Positions 15,379 to 23,698 of a stretch of 64,000 nt of DNA are shown piece by piece; positions within the stretch are counted from its first letter, which is position 1, and each line of letters starts with the position of its first letter. A model generated the notes under the pieces. It did not search any database. It was not told where the DNA came from and was given only the letters and a program-made list of their open reading frames with translations. The position numbers and the translations under genes were made by a program. The stretch comes from Massilia solisilvae (GTDB lineage: Bacteria; Pseudomonadota; Gammaproteobacteria; Burkholderiales; Burkholderiaceae_D): NCBI RefSeq assembly GCF_024753215.1, contig NZ_JANUGV010000002.1, positions 744,001 to 808,000 of the forward strand. The letters are read 5' to 3'.

Positions 15379-17442
15379 TCAGAAGTGCGCGGTGACCATC
15401 AGGTTGATGCTGCGCGGGCTGCCAGGCGCATGCAGCGACTGTGTGCCGTCGTGCCACACGTACTCGTAGTAACGGTTGGCGAGGTTGCGCACCTGTAGCT
15501 CCACGTCGAAATTGTCCTTCACGCACCAGGTTGCCGACAGGTTTATCAGCGCATAGCCGCCGAACTTGCCGGTCTTGTTGGTGCGTTCCAGGTAGTAGGA
15601 ACTTTGCCCGTTCATCGATGCCGAGAAGCGCAGGCGGTCGCTGGCTTTGTAGTCGGCCCCGAGGTTGTACAGCAAGTGCGGCACGTGGTCGATTTCATTG
15701 CCGAGCGTGGCGATGGAGGCGGCATCGGTGCGCACGATCTTCGAGCGCTGGAAAGCGGCGCCAACCCAGGCTCCCAGCTGTTCGGTGGGCTGCGCGTTGA
15801 CCTGGATGTCCAGGCCGCGGCGGCGGGTGGCGCCGATGTTCTCGGCATCGTTGGCCGGGTCGTTGAGCTTGCGGCGCGCCTCGTTCGACGCGGTCTGCTC
15901 CCACAGGGCCACGCGGCCCTCGATCCAGTCCAGCGGGCGGAACTTCAGCCCGGTCTCCCAGCCCTCGTTGATCGAGGGCGCCAGGTCGGCAGACTGGTTG
16001 ACCTTGTACGCGGCGGTGCCCACGCCGATCTGGAAAGTGCGGCCCCAGTTGCCGTAGACCGAGTACGAGGGCGCCAGTTTGTACACCGCGCTGATCTTCG
16101 GCTGGCTGATCAGGCCATAGTCGTTCACGCCATACGTCTGGCCGCTGAGCAGGTTGGTGTAGGTGCCCGCGATCTTGTCGGCGCGCCAGGCCGGGGTGAC
16201 GGTCAGCGCGCTGCCGGGCTTGTACACCACCTGCACGAAGCCGCCGGTGGTGTCCAGGTCGAACTGCTGGTTGCGCGTCTGGGCCGTGCGTACCTGTTGC
16301 ACCGTGTTGTAGCGCTGGCTGCTGTTGTCCTGGTGCTCGGTATCGAGTCCGCCGACGACGGTGAACGCACCGAGCGCCGTGGCGGCGGGGCGCCAGGTGA
16401 GCGTGCCGGCCGCGCCGCGGTGGCGCTCGACCACGATGCGTTCCTGCTGCGACACGGTGGCAGAGAAGGTCACGTAGCGGCGGTCGTCCAGGTCGTTCTG
16501 GTAGGCCTGCGCGGTCCAGAACAGGTTGCCGGACCACTGGTTTTCCGCCTGGATGGCGACCTGGTTGGTGGAGCGGTGGTCGCGGTCGGTGCGGTTGTGG
16601 GCCGGCGACATGTCCGGGTCCTGGCGCGACTGGGCATAGGTCAGGTAACCGGCCTCATCGGCCGAAGCCTGGTGGTGGCGCACGATCAGGCCGTAGCGCG
16701 CGCTGCCCTTGTCAGGGGTCCAGAACCACTTGCCCGAAAAGCCGCCTTTCTCTGCCGCGGAATGGTTGCGGTAGCCGTCGGTGCTCTGGTAGTCGAAGCC
16801 GTAGTTCTGCGAAAAGCCCTTGTCGTCGAAGCCCAGCGCGCCCTGCAGGTCGCGGGTGTCAAAGCTGCCGTAGCCCAGGCGCGCCGTCTTGTAGTTGTCG
16901 CCGATCTTGGTGACGATGTTGGCGTTGCCCGCGATGTTATGCATGCCGTAGCGCGGGTCGTTGGTGCCGCGCACGACCTCGACCGCGTGGATGTCCAGCA
17001 GCGGCGCCAGGTCGATGTAGGGCATGTTGCCGTCGTTGCTGTTGCTCGGGATGCCGTCGATCAGCAGTTTGACGGCATTGATCTCGCCTTCACCGTTAAA
17101 GCCGCGCATCGAAAACTTGCCCGAGGTCGTGCCCTGGCCGAACTGTGTCAGCATCACGCCCGGAATCTGGCCAAACAATTGCCAGTTGTGGGTGACGGCC
17201 TGGTCGGCGATCTGGTCGTCGCGCAGCGTGTCCACCGAGGTCAGCACGTTGCGGGTGGCCAGCGGGCCGGTCGCATGCCCGACCACGATCACGCGGCCCA
17301 GTGTCAGGGCGGGCGTGTCAACCGTCGTTGCTTCCTGCGCCGACGCCGGCAGGGCGAAGGCAAGCGCCAACGCGAGGGCGAGCGGGGTGCGCACGCAGCC
17401 GCGTGCGGGAGGGGTGTGTCGTTTCACTTTGTTCGTTCCCAT
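15379..17442 (-). CDS. TonB-dependent outer-membrane receptor
   Basis: A 687-residue receptor. A signal peptide ends at ALPASAQ (about residue 36). The plug domain covers about 60-175, with FGQIPGVMLTQFGQGTTSG, SMRGFNGEG and EVVRGTNDPRYGMHNIAGN. The beta-barrel fills the remainder and ends with SINLMVTAHF, a typical terminal aromatic strand. There is no N-terminal signalling extension, so it is not a FecA-type transducer. Pairing with the PepSY protein points to iron-siderophore uptake; the ligand is unknown. No clear Fur box was seen upstream, but an FNR-like box lies about 100 bp before the start. Confidence 0.92.
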   Translation of the reverse strand: MGTNKVKRHTPPARGCVRTPLALALALAFALPASAQEATTVDTPALTLGRVIVVGHATGPLATRNVLTSVDTLRDDQIADQAVTHNWQLFGQIPGVMLTQFGQGTTSGKFSMRGFNGEGEINAVKLLIDGIPSNSNDGNMPYIDLAPLLDIHAVEVVRGTNDPRYGMHNIAGNANIVTKIGDNYKTARLGYGSFDTRDLQGALGFDDKGFSQNYGFDYQSTDGYRNHSAAEKGGFSGKWFWTPDKGSARYGLIVRHHQASADEAGYLTYAQSRQDPDMSPAHNRTDRDHRSTNQVAIQAENQWSGNLFWTAQAYQNDLDDRRYVTFSATVSQQERIVVERHRGAAGTLTWRPAATALGAFTVVGGLDTEHQDNSSQRYNTVQQVRTAQTRNQQFDLDTTGGFVQVVYKPGSALTVTPAWRADKIAGTYTNLLSGQTYGVNDYGLISQPKISAVYKLAPSYSVYGNWGRTFQIGVGTAAYKVNQSADLAPSINEGWETGLKFRPLDWIEGRVALWEQTASNEARRKLNDPANDAENIGATRRRGLDIQVNAQPTEQLGAWVGAAFQRSKIVRTDAASIATLGNEIDHVPHLLYNLGADYKASDRLRFSASMNGQSSYYLERTNKTGKFGGYALINLSATWCVKDNFDVELQVRNLANRYYEYVWHDGTQSLHAPGSPRSINLMVTAHF

Positions 17443-17538
17443 GGCAATCCACCTGATGAGTTTGTGGCATCACCTGACGTTGAGAGACGAAACAAGTGAT
17501 CATGGGCAAATCATAGATTTGAAATGCATCTTAAAAAC

Positions 17539-17552
17539 ATGATCCAGATCAA
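17539..17552. promoter_or_regulatory. FNR/ANR-type box upstream of the TonB receptor
   Basis: ATGAT-CCAG-ATCAA matches the TTGAT-N4-ATCAA palindrome at 9 of 10 positions. It sits 97-110 bp before the receptor start in an AT-rich stretch likely to hold the promoter. Regulation by oxygen is inferred only. Confidence 0.4.
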
Positions 17553-17613
17553 AATCTAGCGTGATCGCGCGTGCGGGCTTTCGCGCGATTGCGGCGCCTG
17601 CTTGATCCCGCGC

Positions 17614-19395
17614 TCATCGATTGGCTTCGTACGAGTGATATTTCGACAGCATCACTTCATGGTGTCCGCGGCCCGCAGGGATCATTGGAAAGCAGTTTTC
17701 GGCCGGTTCAACGGCCACGTCGAGCAAAAAGGGCGAGTCGGAGGACAAGCACTGGGCGAGCCCGTCATCGAGCTCGTCTGCCCGGGTTACCTTGCACCCC
17801 TTCCAACCAAAAGCGAGTGCCAGCGCAACAAAATCCGGAACGGCTTCCGAGTAGCTATGGCTGTAGCGAGCGTTGTGGTGCAGTTCCTGCCACTGCCGCA
17901 CCATTCCCATGCAGCCGTTGTTCGACAGGATGACCTTGATCGGGCAGCGGTGCTGCACGGCGGTGGCGAGCTCCTGTATGTTCATGAGGATGGAAGCATC
18001 GCCACTGACGCATACGACTGTCTTGCCGGGATGCGCGATCTGGGCTCCGATTGCAGCTGGCATGCCGTAACCCATGGTCCCGGCGCCTCCGGAGGTAAGC
18101 CAGCGACGCGGCGTGTCGAACGACAAATATTGTGCCGCCCACATCTGATGTTGTCCCACATCCGTCGAGACGATCGCGTCGCGGCCGTCCAGCGCGCGTG
18201 AGAGACGCTGCATCAACTGCTGCGGGACGATACCCGGGAACTTGTGCTCGAACCCAAGGCAATTTTCCCTTCGCCATAGTTCGATGCGCTGCCACCACTG
18301 GGCTGTCGAAGCAAGCTGCATTGAGGCAAGCTTCTGGCCGAGGGCGGCCAGGACGGTATGGCAATCGCCAAGCAAACCAACGTCAGCGCGCACAATTTTG
18401 CCGATGGATGTGGGATCGATATCAATGTGAACGATGCGTGCGCCCGGACAGAAGTGTTTGAGCTCGCCGGTGACCCTGTCGTCGAACCGGGCGCCCACGC
18501 AGACGACCAGATCAGCCTCATGCGTCGCCAGGTTTGCTTCCAGGGTGCCGTGCATGCCCAGCATGCCCAGCCATTGTGGCTGCGATGCGGGAAAGGCGCC
18601 GAGCCCCATCAGGGTGAGCGTACACGGCGCATTCTTTTTGCGAACCAGGTCCGCGAATTTTGCACAGGCGAGCTCGCCCGAGTTGATCAGGCCGCCGCCG
18701 CCATAAAAGACAGGGCGGCGCGAGCTGGCGATCAAGCGCGCCGCCTTGTCCAGCAATGCATCCCAACGCTCGTCCAGGGCAGGCGGCATCGCAGGTGCGC
18801 TCGCCACCGGCTCGCTTCCTGGCTCGACAGGTTCGCATGCCTGTAACTGGATATCTTTCGGGATATCGACAAGCACCGGGCCAGGCCGGCCATCGGTGGC
18901 TTGCCGGATCGCGGTACTGATCGTGCTGACAATGTCGTGCGCATTGCGGATCTGTGCGTTCCACTTCGTGACAGCGCGTGAAATGCCGATGGCGTCGCAT
19001 TCCTGGAACGCGTTCGTGCCGATCAGGGGCGTCGCCACTTGGCCACTGATGCACAGGACTGGAATCGAGTCACAGCTTGCGTCGAGCAGGCCGGAAATGG
19101 TGTTTGCGATCCCAGGCCCGGACGTCACGAAGACGACACCGAGACGGCCAGTCGACCTCGCATACCCTTCGGCCGCATGCACCGCCGCCTGTTCGTGGCG
19201 CACCAGCACATGGCGCAAGCGCGGTTCCTGGTATAGCGCGTCGTACAACGGCAGCACCGCGCCGCCGGGGTATCCAAAAACGGTGTCCACACCGGCGTCG
19301 ATCAGCACCCGCAACAGCACTTGTGCGCCCGTCAGCACCCCGCTTGGGCAAGGCGAAAGCGACGAGGCGACTGGTCTTGTCAATGAATCTTCCAT
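17614..19395 (-). CDS. Acetolactate synthase large-subunit-like ThDP enzyme
   Basis: A 593-residue ThDP-dependent enzyme. The activating glutamate is in RHEQAAVHAAEGYAR (about residue 68), the FAD/regulatory middle domain spans about 215-370, and the ThDP-Mg motif is GDASILMNIQELATA...NNG (about 465-490; GDA instead of the usual GDG). Such enzymes join two pyruvates, or pyruvate and 2-oxobutyrate, for branched-chain amino acids. No ilvN small subunit is adjacent, and the gene lies divergent to an Lrp-type regulator. It may be an IlvG/IlvB-type isozyme with specialised control rather than the main ilvBNC enzyme. The start at 19395 leaves 90 bp to the regulator. Confidence 0.88.
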   Translation of the reverse strand: MEDSLTRPVASSLSPCPSGVLTGAQVLLRVLIDAGVDTVFGYPGGAVLPLYDALYQEPRLRHVLVRHEQAAVHAAEGYARSTGRLGVVFVTSGPGIANTISGLLDASCDSIPVLCISGQVATPLIGTNAFQECDAIGISRAVTKWNAQIRNAHDIVSTISTAIRQATDGRPGPVLVDIPKDIQLQACEPVEPGSEPVASAPAMPPALDERWDALLDKAARLIASSRRPVFYGGGGLINSGELACAKFADLVRKKNAPCTLTLMGLGAFPASQPQWLGMLGMHGTLEANLATHEADLVVCVGARFDDRVTGELKHFCPGARIVHIDIDPTSIGKIVRADVGLLGDCHTVLAALGQKLASMQLASTAQWWQRIELWRRENCLGFEHKFPGIVPQQLMQRLSRALDGRDAIVSTDVGQHQMWAAQYLSFDTPRRWLTSGGAGTMGYGMPAAIGAQIAHPGKTVVCVSGDASILMNIQELATAVQHRCPIKVILSNNGCMGMVRQWQELHHNARYSHSYSEAVPDFVALALAFGWKGCKVTRADELDDGLAQCLSSDSPFLLDVAVEPAENCFPMIPAGRGHHEVMLSKYHSYEANR

Positions 19396-19485
19396 GTAGA
19401 AATTTTATAAGCGCGGCGGGTGAAAGTGCTTCATAATTTCAATGGTATTGCGCTGAATGGTGAAAAAATAGTGTCAAAACAGGGA

Positions 19486-19956
19486 ATGGATGAAAAATTT
19501 TTCGATCGCCACGATCAGGCGATTTTGCGCATCCTGCTGGATGACTCGCGGACTCCCTTGCAGGAGATTGGCAAGGCGGTAGGGTTGTCGACCACCTCTT
19601 GCTGGAACCGGATCAAGCGGATGACCGATGCCGGCGCCATCCAAAGCTATACGGTCAAGGTCGATCTTGCGCAGATCGGCTATCAGGACACCGTGATTGT
19701 CCAAGTGACCCTGGGCAGCCACAGCCAGGAGACCTTGGATGAGTTTGGCCGCGCGCTCGAATCCATTCCCGAGGTCCTGGAGGCGTTTTTGATTTCGGGA
19801 GACTACGACTACTTCATCAGGATTGCGGTGAAGGACACGCGTGACTACGAACGGCTATTGCGGGAAAAGCTCTACAAGATTCCGGGCATCCGCCACAGCA
19901 AGTCGAGTTTCGTGCTTCGGACCCTCAAGAAGAAGGACACCCCGCTGACAGGCTGA
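19486..19956 (+). CDS. Lrp/AsnC-family transcriptional regulator
   Basis: About 156 residues. An N-terminal winged helix-turn-helix (DRHDQAILRILLDDSR, QEIGKAVGLSTTSCWNRIKR) is followed by a C-terminal RAM/ASNC domain with the usual G-D-Y-D-Y-F motif (SGDYDYFIRI). It likely controls the divergent acetolactate synthase gene in response to an amino acid. The start is uncertain: ATG 19486 fits family length but has a poorly spaced AGGGA; GTG 19471 or ATG 19420 would extend it. The last 102 bp overlap the end of the convergent VirK/YbjX gene. Confidence 0.88.
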   Translation: MDEKFFDRHDQAILRILLDDSRTPLQEIGKAVGLSTTSCWNRIKRMTDAGAIQSYTVKVDLAQIGYQDTVIVQVTLGSHSQETLDEFGRALESIPEVLEAFLISGDYDYFIRIAVKDTRDYERLLREKLYKIPGIRHSKSSFVLRTLKKKDTPLTG

Positions 19957-20865
19957 CGACGCCTGATCGGCCGCTTTCCCCATCGCCCACGTCGCAGGCA
20001 GGGTCAACGAGGTCTCGACCTTGCGCTGGACAAGACAGATGAGGGCATGGCGCTTGCGCGCTTCCGAGCGTTTGTGCGACGGCACCGAACTCATGTCGCC
20101 GCTTGCCGGATTGATGCAGGGAAGCTCAAAGTTGCCATCGCTGCGTTGCGCGGCATGCATTTCGCGCCAGGTCGTGTCGTAATCGGCCGAGATCCGGTCG
20201 GTGCGCCGCCAGTTGACGACGATGCGGTTGCGGTTGCTCACCAGGACCAGTTTGCTGCAGCCCAGGCAAGTGCCCAGGTGGCGCAGGATCTCGACCAGGA
20301 AGGTCTTCGGCCGGCAGCCGTGCAGTTCGCGGTTGAGCTGCTTGACCACCGCCGCGCCATCGCTGGCGCGCAGGCCCTGCAGGCCGCCGAGCGCCAGGCA
20401 GCGCTCCTCCCGCTGCATTACGACAGTAAAGCTGGCGGTGTACACCGTGCGCCCCTGGCAGGACAAGTGCAGCGCAAGCTCGCCTTCCCGGTGCGCATTC
20501 CTGATCGCCGACAGGCTCACTTCGAGCATGGCGCCGGACTTGCCGTCGAACCGGGCCAGCGCGACCGGCGCCGCGGCGGCGCGGCGCACCAGGGGGCCGA
20601 GGCCGGCGTCGCTGATGGCCGTGTAATGGTTCATCAGCACCCGGACCCGGCTGGCGCAGCTCAGGTGATTGGACAGGTAGGGACGATAAATCTTATGGAT
20701 GATTCTTGGCAGTCCATCGGCCAGGTCGCGCAGGACCGGGTGTCCCTGGACGTAGCCTTTCCAGCGTTTGGTCTGGCTGGGGAAGAGCGCGGCGCCCAGG
20801 AGCAGCTTTACCCTGTCTTTCAGCGTGGCGCGCTCACGCGCGCAGGGATGCAAGTCGGAATACAT
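19855..20865 (-). CDS. VirK/YbjX family protein (DUF535)
   Basis: About 336 residues. The body matches DUF535: RWKGYVQGHPVLRDLADGLP near the start, SNHLSCASRVRVLMNHY, EGELALHLSCQGRTVYTASF, the CLALGGLQG centre, and ADYDTTWREM near the end. The family (VirK of Shigella, YbjX of E. coli) is linked to membrane or virulence-factor homeostasis but has no defined activity. The natural end of the family lies near residue 278; the remaining ~55 residues read antisense into the lrp gene, so the stop may have moved downstream. The start at 20865 lacks a good ribosome site and is tentative. Confidence 0.8.
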   Translation of the reverse strand: MYSDLHPCARERATLKDRVKLLLGAALFPSQTKRWKGYVQGHPVLRDLADGLPRIIHKIYRPYLSNHLSCASRVRVLMNHYTAISDAGLGPLVRRAAAAPVALARFDGKSGAMLEVSLSAIRNAHREGELALHLSCQGRTVYTASFTVVMQREERCLALGGLQGLRASDGAAVVKQLNRELHGCRPKTFLVEILRHLGTCLGCSKLVLVSNRNRIVVNWRRTDRISADYDTTWREMHAAQRSDGNFELPCINPASGDMSSVPSHKRSEARKRHALICLVQRKVETSLTLPATWAMGKAADQASSACQRGVLLLEGPKHETRLAVADARNLVELFPQ

Positions 20866-20941
20866 AAAGAAGAGCAGTGCTCGCTTTTCGGGCACGGGCA
20901 AGCGAAGCGGCGAAGTATAGCGGAGCAAGCCTGCTGTAAAG

Positions 20942-20957
20942 ATTACCGTTCCGTAAC
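20942..20957. promoter_or_regulatory. CopR/CusR-like box upstream of the response regulator
   Basis: ATTAC-CGTTCC-GTAAC is a near-perfect ATTAC-N6-GTAAT palindrome, the type bound by metal-responsive OmpR-family regulators. It lies 104 bp before the regulator start, between it and the divergent VirK/YbjX gene. Two perfect copies precede the efflux genes at 23206-23238. Confidence 0.6.
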
Positions 20958-21060
20958 CTTGGAGGAGCAGGGCAGGGGCCTGGGGGCTCGGCCCTGCATG
21001 GTATAGTCGTGGCTGCCTCGAAGTTTGCTCCCACGCCCCAGCCAGGCGCCGTACCTTGCC

Positions 21061-21765
21061 ATGTTCCAGTGCCTCCTCATTGAAGACGACGCCGAGACGC
21101 TCAGCTACCTGTCCAAGGGCCTGGAGCGCAATGGCTACGCCGTGACCCCGTGCGAAGACGGCATCCGCGCCGCGCAGCTGCTTGAGCGCGGCGGCTGGGA
21201 CGTGGTCGTCCTCGACCGCATGTTGCCCGGGGTGGTCGATGGCCTGGCCCTGCTCCGTTCGATCCGCAGCCGCTCGGACGACACTCCGGTGCTGGTGCTG
21301 AGCGCCTTGAACAGCGTGGACGAGCGCGTGCGCGGTCTGCATGCCGGCGGCGACGACTACCTGGCCAAGCCGTTCGAGCTGGCCGAGCTTGTGGCGCGGG
21401 TCGAGAATCTGGTGCGCAGGGCCGCGAGCGCACGCCTGGCCACCCAGCTGCAGGTCGCCGACCTGCAACTTGACCTGCGCGCCATGCGCGCGTCGCGCGC
21501 GGGCCAGCCGATTGCGCTCCAGCCGCGCGAATTTCGCCTGCTCGAATACCTGATGCGCCACGAGGGGCAGATCGTGACGCGCCGAATGTTGCTGGAAGAC
21601 GTTTGGGACTACCACTTCGACCCGCAAACCAACGTGATCGACGTGCAGGTCAGCCGGCTGCGCAGCAAGGTGGACAAGGGCTTTGATCTGCCGCTGATTC
21701 ATACCGTACGCGGTACCGGCTATACCTTGAAGGTGCCCGCGTCCGGCGAGGCGTTCGACCTGTAG
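21061..21765 (+). CDS. OmpR-family response regulator, heavy-metal type
   Basis: A 234-residue regulator. The receiver domain has the acidic pair in LIEDDAE (about 8-10), the phospho-acceptor Asp in VVLDRMLPG (about 54), and the lysine in DDYLAKPFE (about 105). The C-terminal winged helix covers about 130-230, with REFRLLEYLMRHEGQIVTR and the VRGTGYTL end motif. It resembles CusR/CopR/CzcR/IrlR regulators. The gene is followed 53 bp later by its kinase. ATTAC-N6-GTAA boxes lie before it and before the efflux genes, suggesting autoregulation and activation of efflux. Confidence 0.92.
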   Translation: MFQCLLIEDDAETLSYLSKGLERNGYAVTPCEDGIRAAQLLERGGWDVVVLDRMLPGVVDGLALLRSIRSRSDDTPVLVLSALNSVDERVRGLHAGGDDYLAKPFELAELVARVENLVRRAASARLATQLQVADLQLDLRAMRASRAGQPIALQPREFRLLEYLMRHEGQIVTRRMLLEDVWDYHFDPQTNVIDVQVSRLRSKVDKGFDLPLIHTVRGTGYTLKVPASGEAFDL

Positions 21766-21818
21766 GCGGGAACGATGTCGCGTACTTCCACCCGACCCAG
21801 GCCCGGTTGGCTGCCCCA

Positions 21819-23198
21819 ATGATCGGGTCCCGCGTGAGCTTGCGCGGTTCGATCGCTGCGCGCCTGGCCCTCGGCTACGCCTTGCTGGTCGCGCTGTCGG
21901 TCGCCACGCTCGCGGCGGTCTTGTATTTTGGGACCGTCGGGGTGCTCGAGCACTCCGTGGATGCACGGATACGCGCGGTCGCACAGCACCTGCAATCACG
22001 TTACCGCGACGGTGGCGCCACCGCCCTCGAGCGTGAAATCGCCATCCAGCTTTCCGACCGCATCGACACCGATACCGAGATCCTGGTGCTGCTGTCGCCG
22101 CAGGGGCAGCCCGTGGCCGGCAACCTGGGCGGCTGGCAGGGGCCGCTGCCGAAGGCTGGGGAACTGGCCTATCGCACCTTGACGCGCGACGGCGAGCGCT
22201 TTTCGGCGCGCCTGGTCACGCGCGCCCTGGACGGCGGCGCACTGCTGGTGGTTGGACGGGATTTGCGCGAGCTGGACGCGGTCCGTGCCGTGATCGGGCG
22301 CGCGTTGTCGCTGGGTGTCGTGGTGTCGCTGCTGCTCGCGCTTGCGGGAGCCCTGGTGTTCCGGCGCCAGCTCGAGCGCCGCATCGGGCAGATCCGGCGC
22401 GCCGCAAGGCAGGTGGGGGCGGGCGACCTGACGCGGCGCATCGCGGTGCAGGGCTCGGACGAATTTGCGCGCCTGAGCGCGGACATCAACCAGATGCTCG
22501 ACCGCATCGGCGAGCTGATGGAAGGCGTGCGCCACGTGTCGAACTCGATCGCGCACGACCTGCGCACCCCGCTCGGGCGGGTACGCGCGCGCCTGGAGAC
22601 GGCGCTGCAGGAGTCGCGCAGCTGCGACGAGCTGTCCGAGGTTGCGCGTGCGGCGATCGAGCAGATCGACGAGCTGACCGGGGTGTTCGACAAGCTGCTG
22701 CAGATCGCGGCGGTCGAATCGGGCGTGGCGGGCGTATCCTTCGCCACGCTGGACTTGCAATCGATTGCCGCCGACATCGTGGAACTGTACGAGCCGGCGG
22801 CCGAGGCGCAAGGGGCCTGGCTGGGCATGGCTGCCGGCCCGCCGTGCCAGGTCCAGGGCGACCGCCAGCTGATCGCCAGCGCGCTTTCCAGCCTGATCGA
22901 CAATGCGCTCAAATATGGCGGCACGGGCGTGCGGATCGCCGTCAGCGTGCAGCCCGAGGCCGACGCCGCGGCGCTGGTCGTGCGCGACGACGGTCCCGGC
23001 GTTCCCGCTGCCGACCTGGCGCACCTGTGCGAACGCTTTTATCGCGTCGATCGCAGCCGCCACCTGCCCGGCAACGGCCTGGGCCTGTCGATCGTGAACG
23101 CCATCGCGCAGCAGCACGGCGGAAAGCTGATCGTGCACAATACCAGTCCCGGGTTGGAGGTGCGCCTGGTGCTGCCGCGTTTCTCGCACGCCGCCTGA
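21819..23198 (+). CDS. Sensor histidine kinase, heavy-metal type
   Basis: About 459 residues: a first membrane helix at about 15-38, a periplasmic sensor loop to about 160, a second helix at about 165-185 and HAMP at about 185-240. The HisKA H-box is SNSIAHDLRTPLGRV (about 245). The ATPase domain has N-box LIDNALKYGG (about 365), DDGPGVP and GNGLGLSIV. This is the layout of CusS/CzcS-type kinases. The loop is short and carries no obvious His/Met/Cys cluster, so the metal cannot be named. A TTG at 21807 is an alternative start. Confidence 0.92.
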   Translation: MIGSRVSLRGSIAARLALGYALLVALSVATLAAVLYFGTVGVLEHSVDARIRAVAQHLQSRYRDGGATALEREIAIQLSDRIDTDTEILVLLSPQGQPVAGNLGGWQGPLPKAGELAYRTLTRDGERFSARLVTRALDGGALLVVGRDLRELDAVRAVIGRALSLGVVVSLLLALAGALVFRRQLERRIGQIRRAARQVGAGDLTRRIAVQGSDEFARLSADINQMLDRIGELMEGVRHVSNSIAHDLRTPLGRVRARLETALQESRSCDELSEVARAAIEQIDELTGVFDKLLQIAAVESGVAGVSFATLDLQSIAADIVELYEPAAEAQGAWLGMAAGPPCQVQGDRQLIASALSSLIDNALKYGGTGVRIAVSVQPEADAAALVVRDDGPGVPAADLAHLCERFYRVDRSRHLPGNGLGLSIVNAIAQQHGGKLIVHNTSPGLEVRLVLPRFSHAA

Positions 23199-23205
23199 GA
23201 CACAA

Positions 23206-23238
23206 ATTACGATCCCGTAATCATTACTGAGCTGTAAT
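23206..23238. promoter_or_regulatory. Two tandem CopR/CusR-like boxes before the efflux operon
   Basis: Two perfect ATTAC-N6-GTAAT palindromes, 23206-23221 (spacer GATCCC) and 23223-23238 (spacer TGAGCT), sit one base apart, about 80 bp before the lipoprotein start and just after the kinase stop. Together with the copy at 20942 they define the likely binding site of the response regulator at 21061-21765. Confidence 0.65.
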
Positions 23239-23317
23239 TTTCGGCTCCGCCTGGCGCCGTATCATGTCCCCCGATCGCAGGCCATCGGATGTGCCTGCAT
23301 TGATGTCAGGGATTGAT

Positions 23318-23683
23318 ATGCGCTTCACTCATGGCCCCGGTTTCGTGCTGGCGCTTTGCCTGGCTGCTTGCGCCCAGCCCGAGGGGCCGCAAGCCGACTG
23401 GGAACATGGCGCCCGGCGCGCGCGGGTGATCGGCGCAGCCGATGCCACGCTGGCCAGGTCCGAACTCCCGGCCTGCCTGGCTGCGCTTGGGCCGGACCTG
23501 TTGGCGGGCCGCCGCTTCGTCCGGGTCCGATTCTGGAACGGGCACCGTGCGGTCACCGATGTGGCCGAGGTGCCGGCCGAACTGACGCTGCACGAGCGCG
23601 ACGAGGTCGAGCTCTGGCCCGAGGCCTGCGCCGACGGCCGTCCCGCACGTATTTCCCGCATGCTCGCGGCGCACCGCGAATAG
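23318..23683 (+). CDS. Small lipoprotein of unknown function, first gene of the efflux operon
   Basis: A 121-residue protein with a short signal and lipobox (LCLAAC, cysteine about residue 18). The mature part has a conserved-looking core with FWNGHRAVTDVAEVPAEL, and two cysteines (LPACLAAL, PEACADG) that could pair. I do not recognise a named family. It starts at 23318 with AGGGA well placed and ends 15 bp before the outer-membrane efflux gene, directly downstream of the tandem boxes. A periplasmic helper of the efflux pump is a contextual guess. Confidence 0.75.
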   Translation: MRFTHGPGFVLALCLAACAQPEGPQADWEHGARRARVIGAADATLARSELPACLAALGPDLLAGRRFVRVRFWNGHRAVTDVAEVPAELTLHERDEVELWPEACADGRPARISRMLAAHRE

Positions 23684-23698
23684 GATTTGGAGTCCCCC

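Noticed and set aside
17443-17613. Fur box before the TonB receptor
   Set aside because: No stretch fits GATAATGATAATCATTATC well enough; only an FNR-like site was seen.
20981-21999. N-terminal ~380-codon upstream extension of the VirK/YbjX frame
   Set aside because: It runs antisense through the response regulator and looks like shadow sequence; the family begins near 20865.
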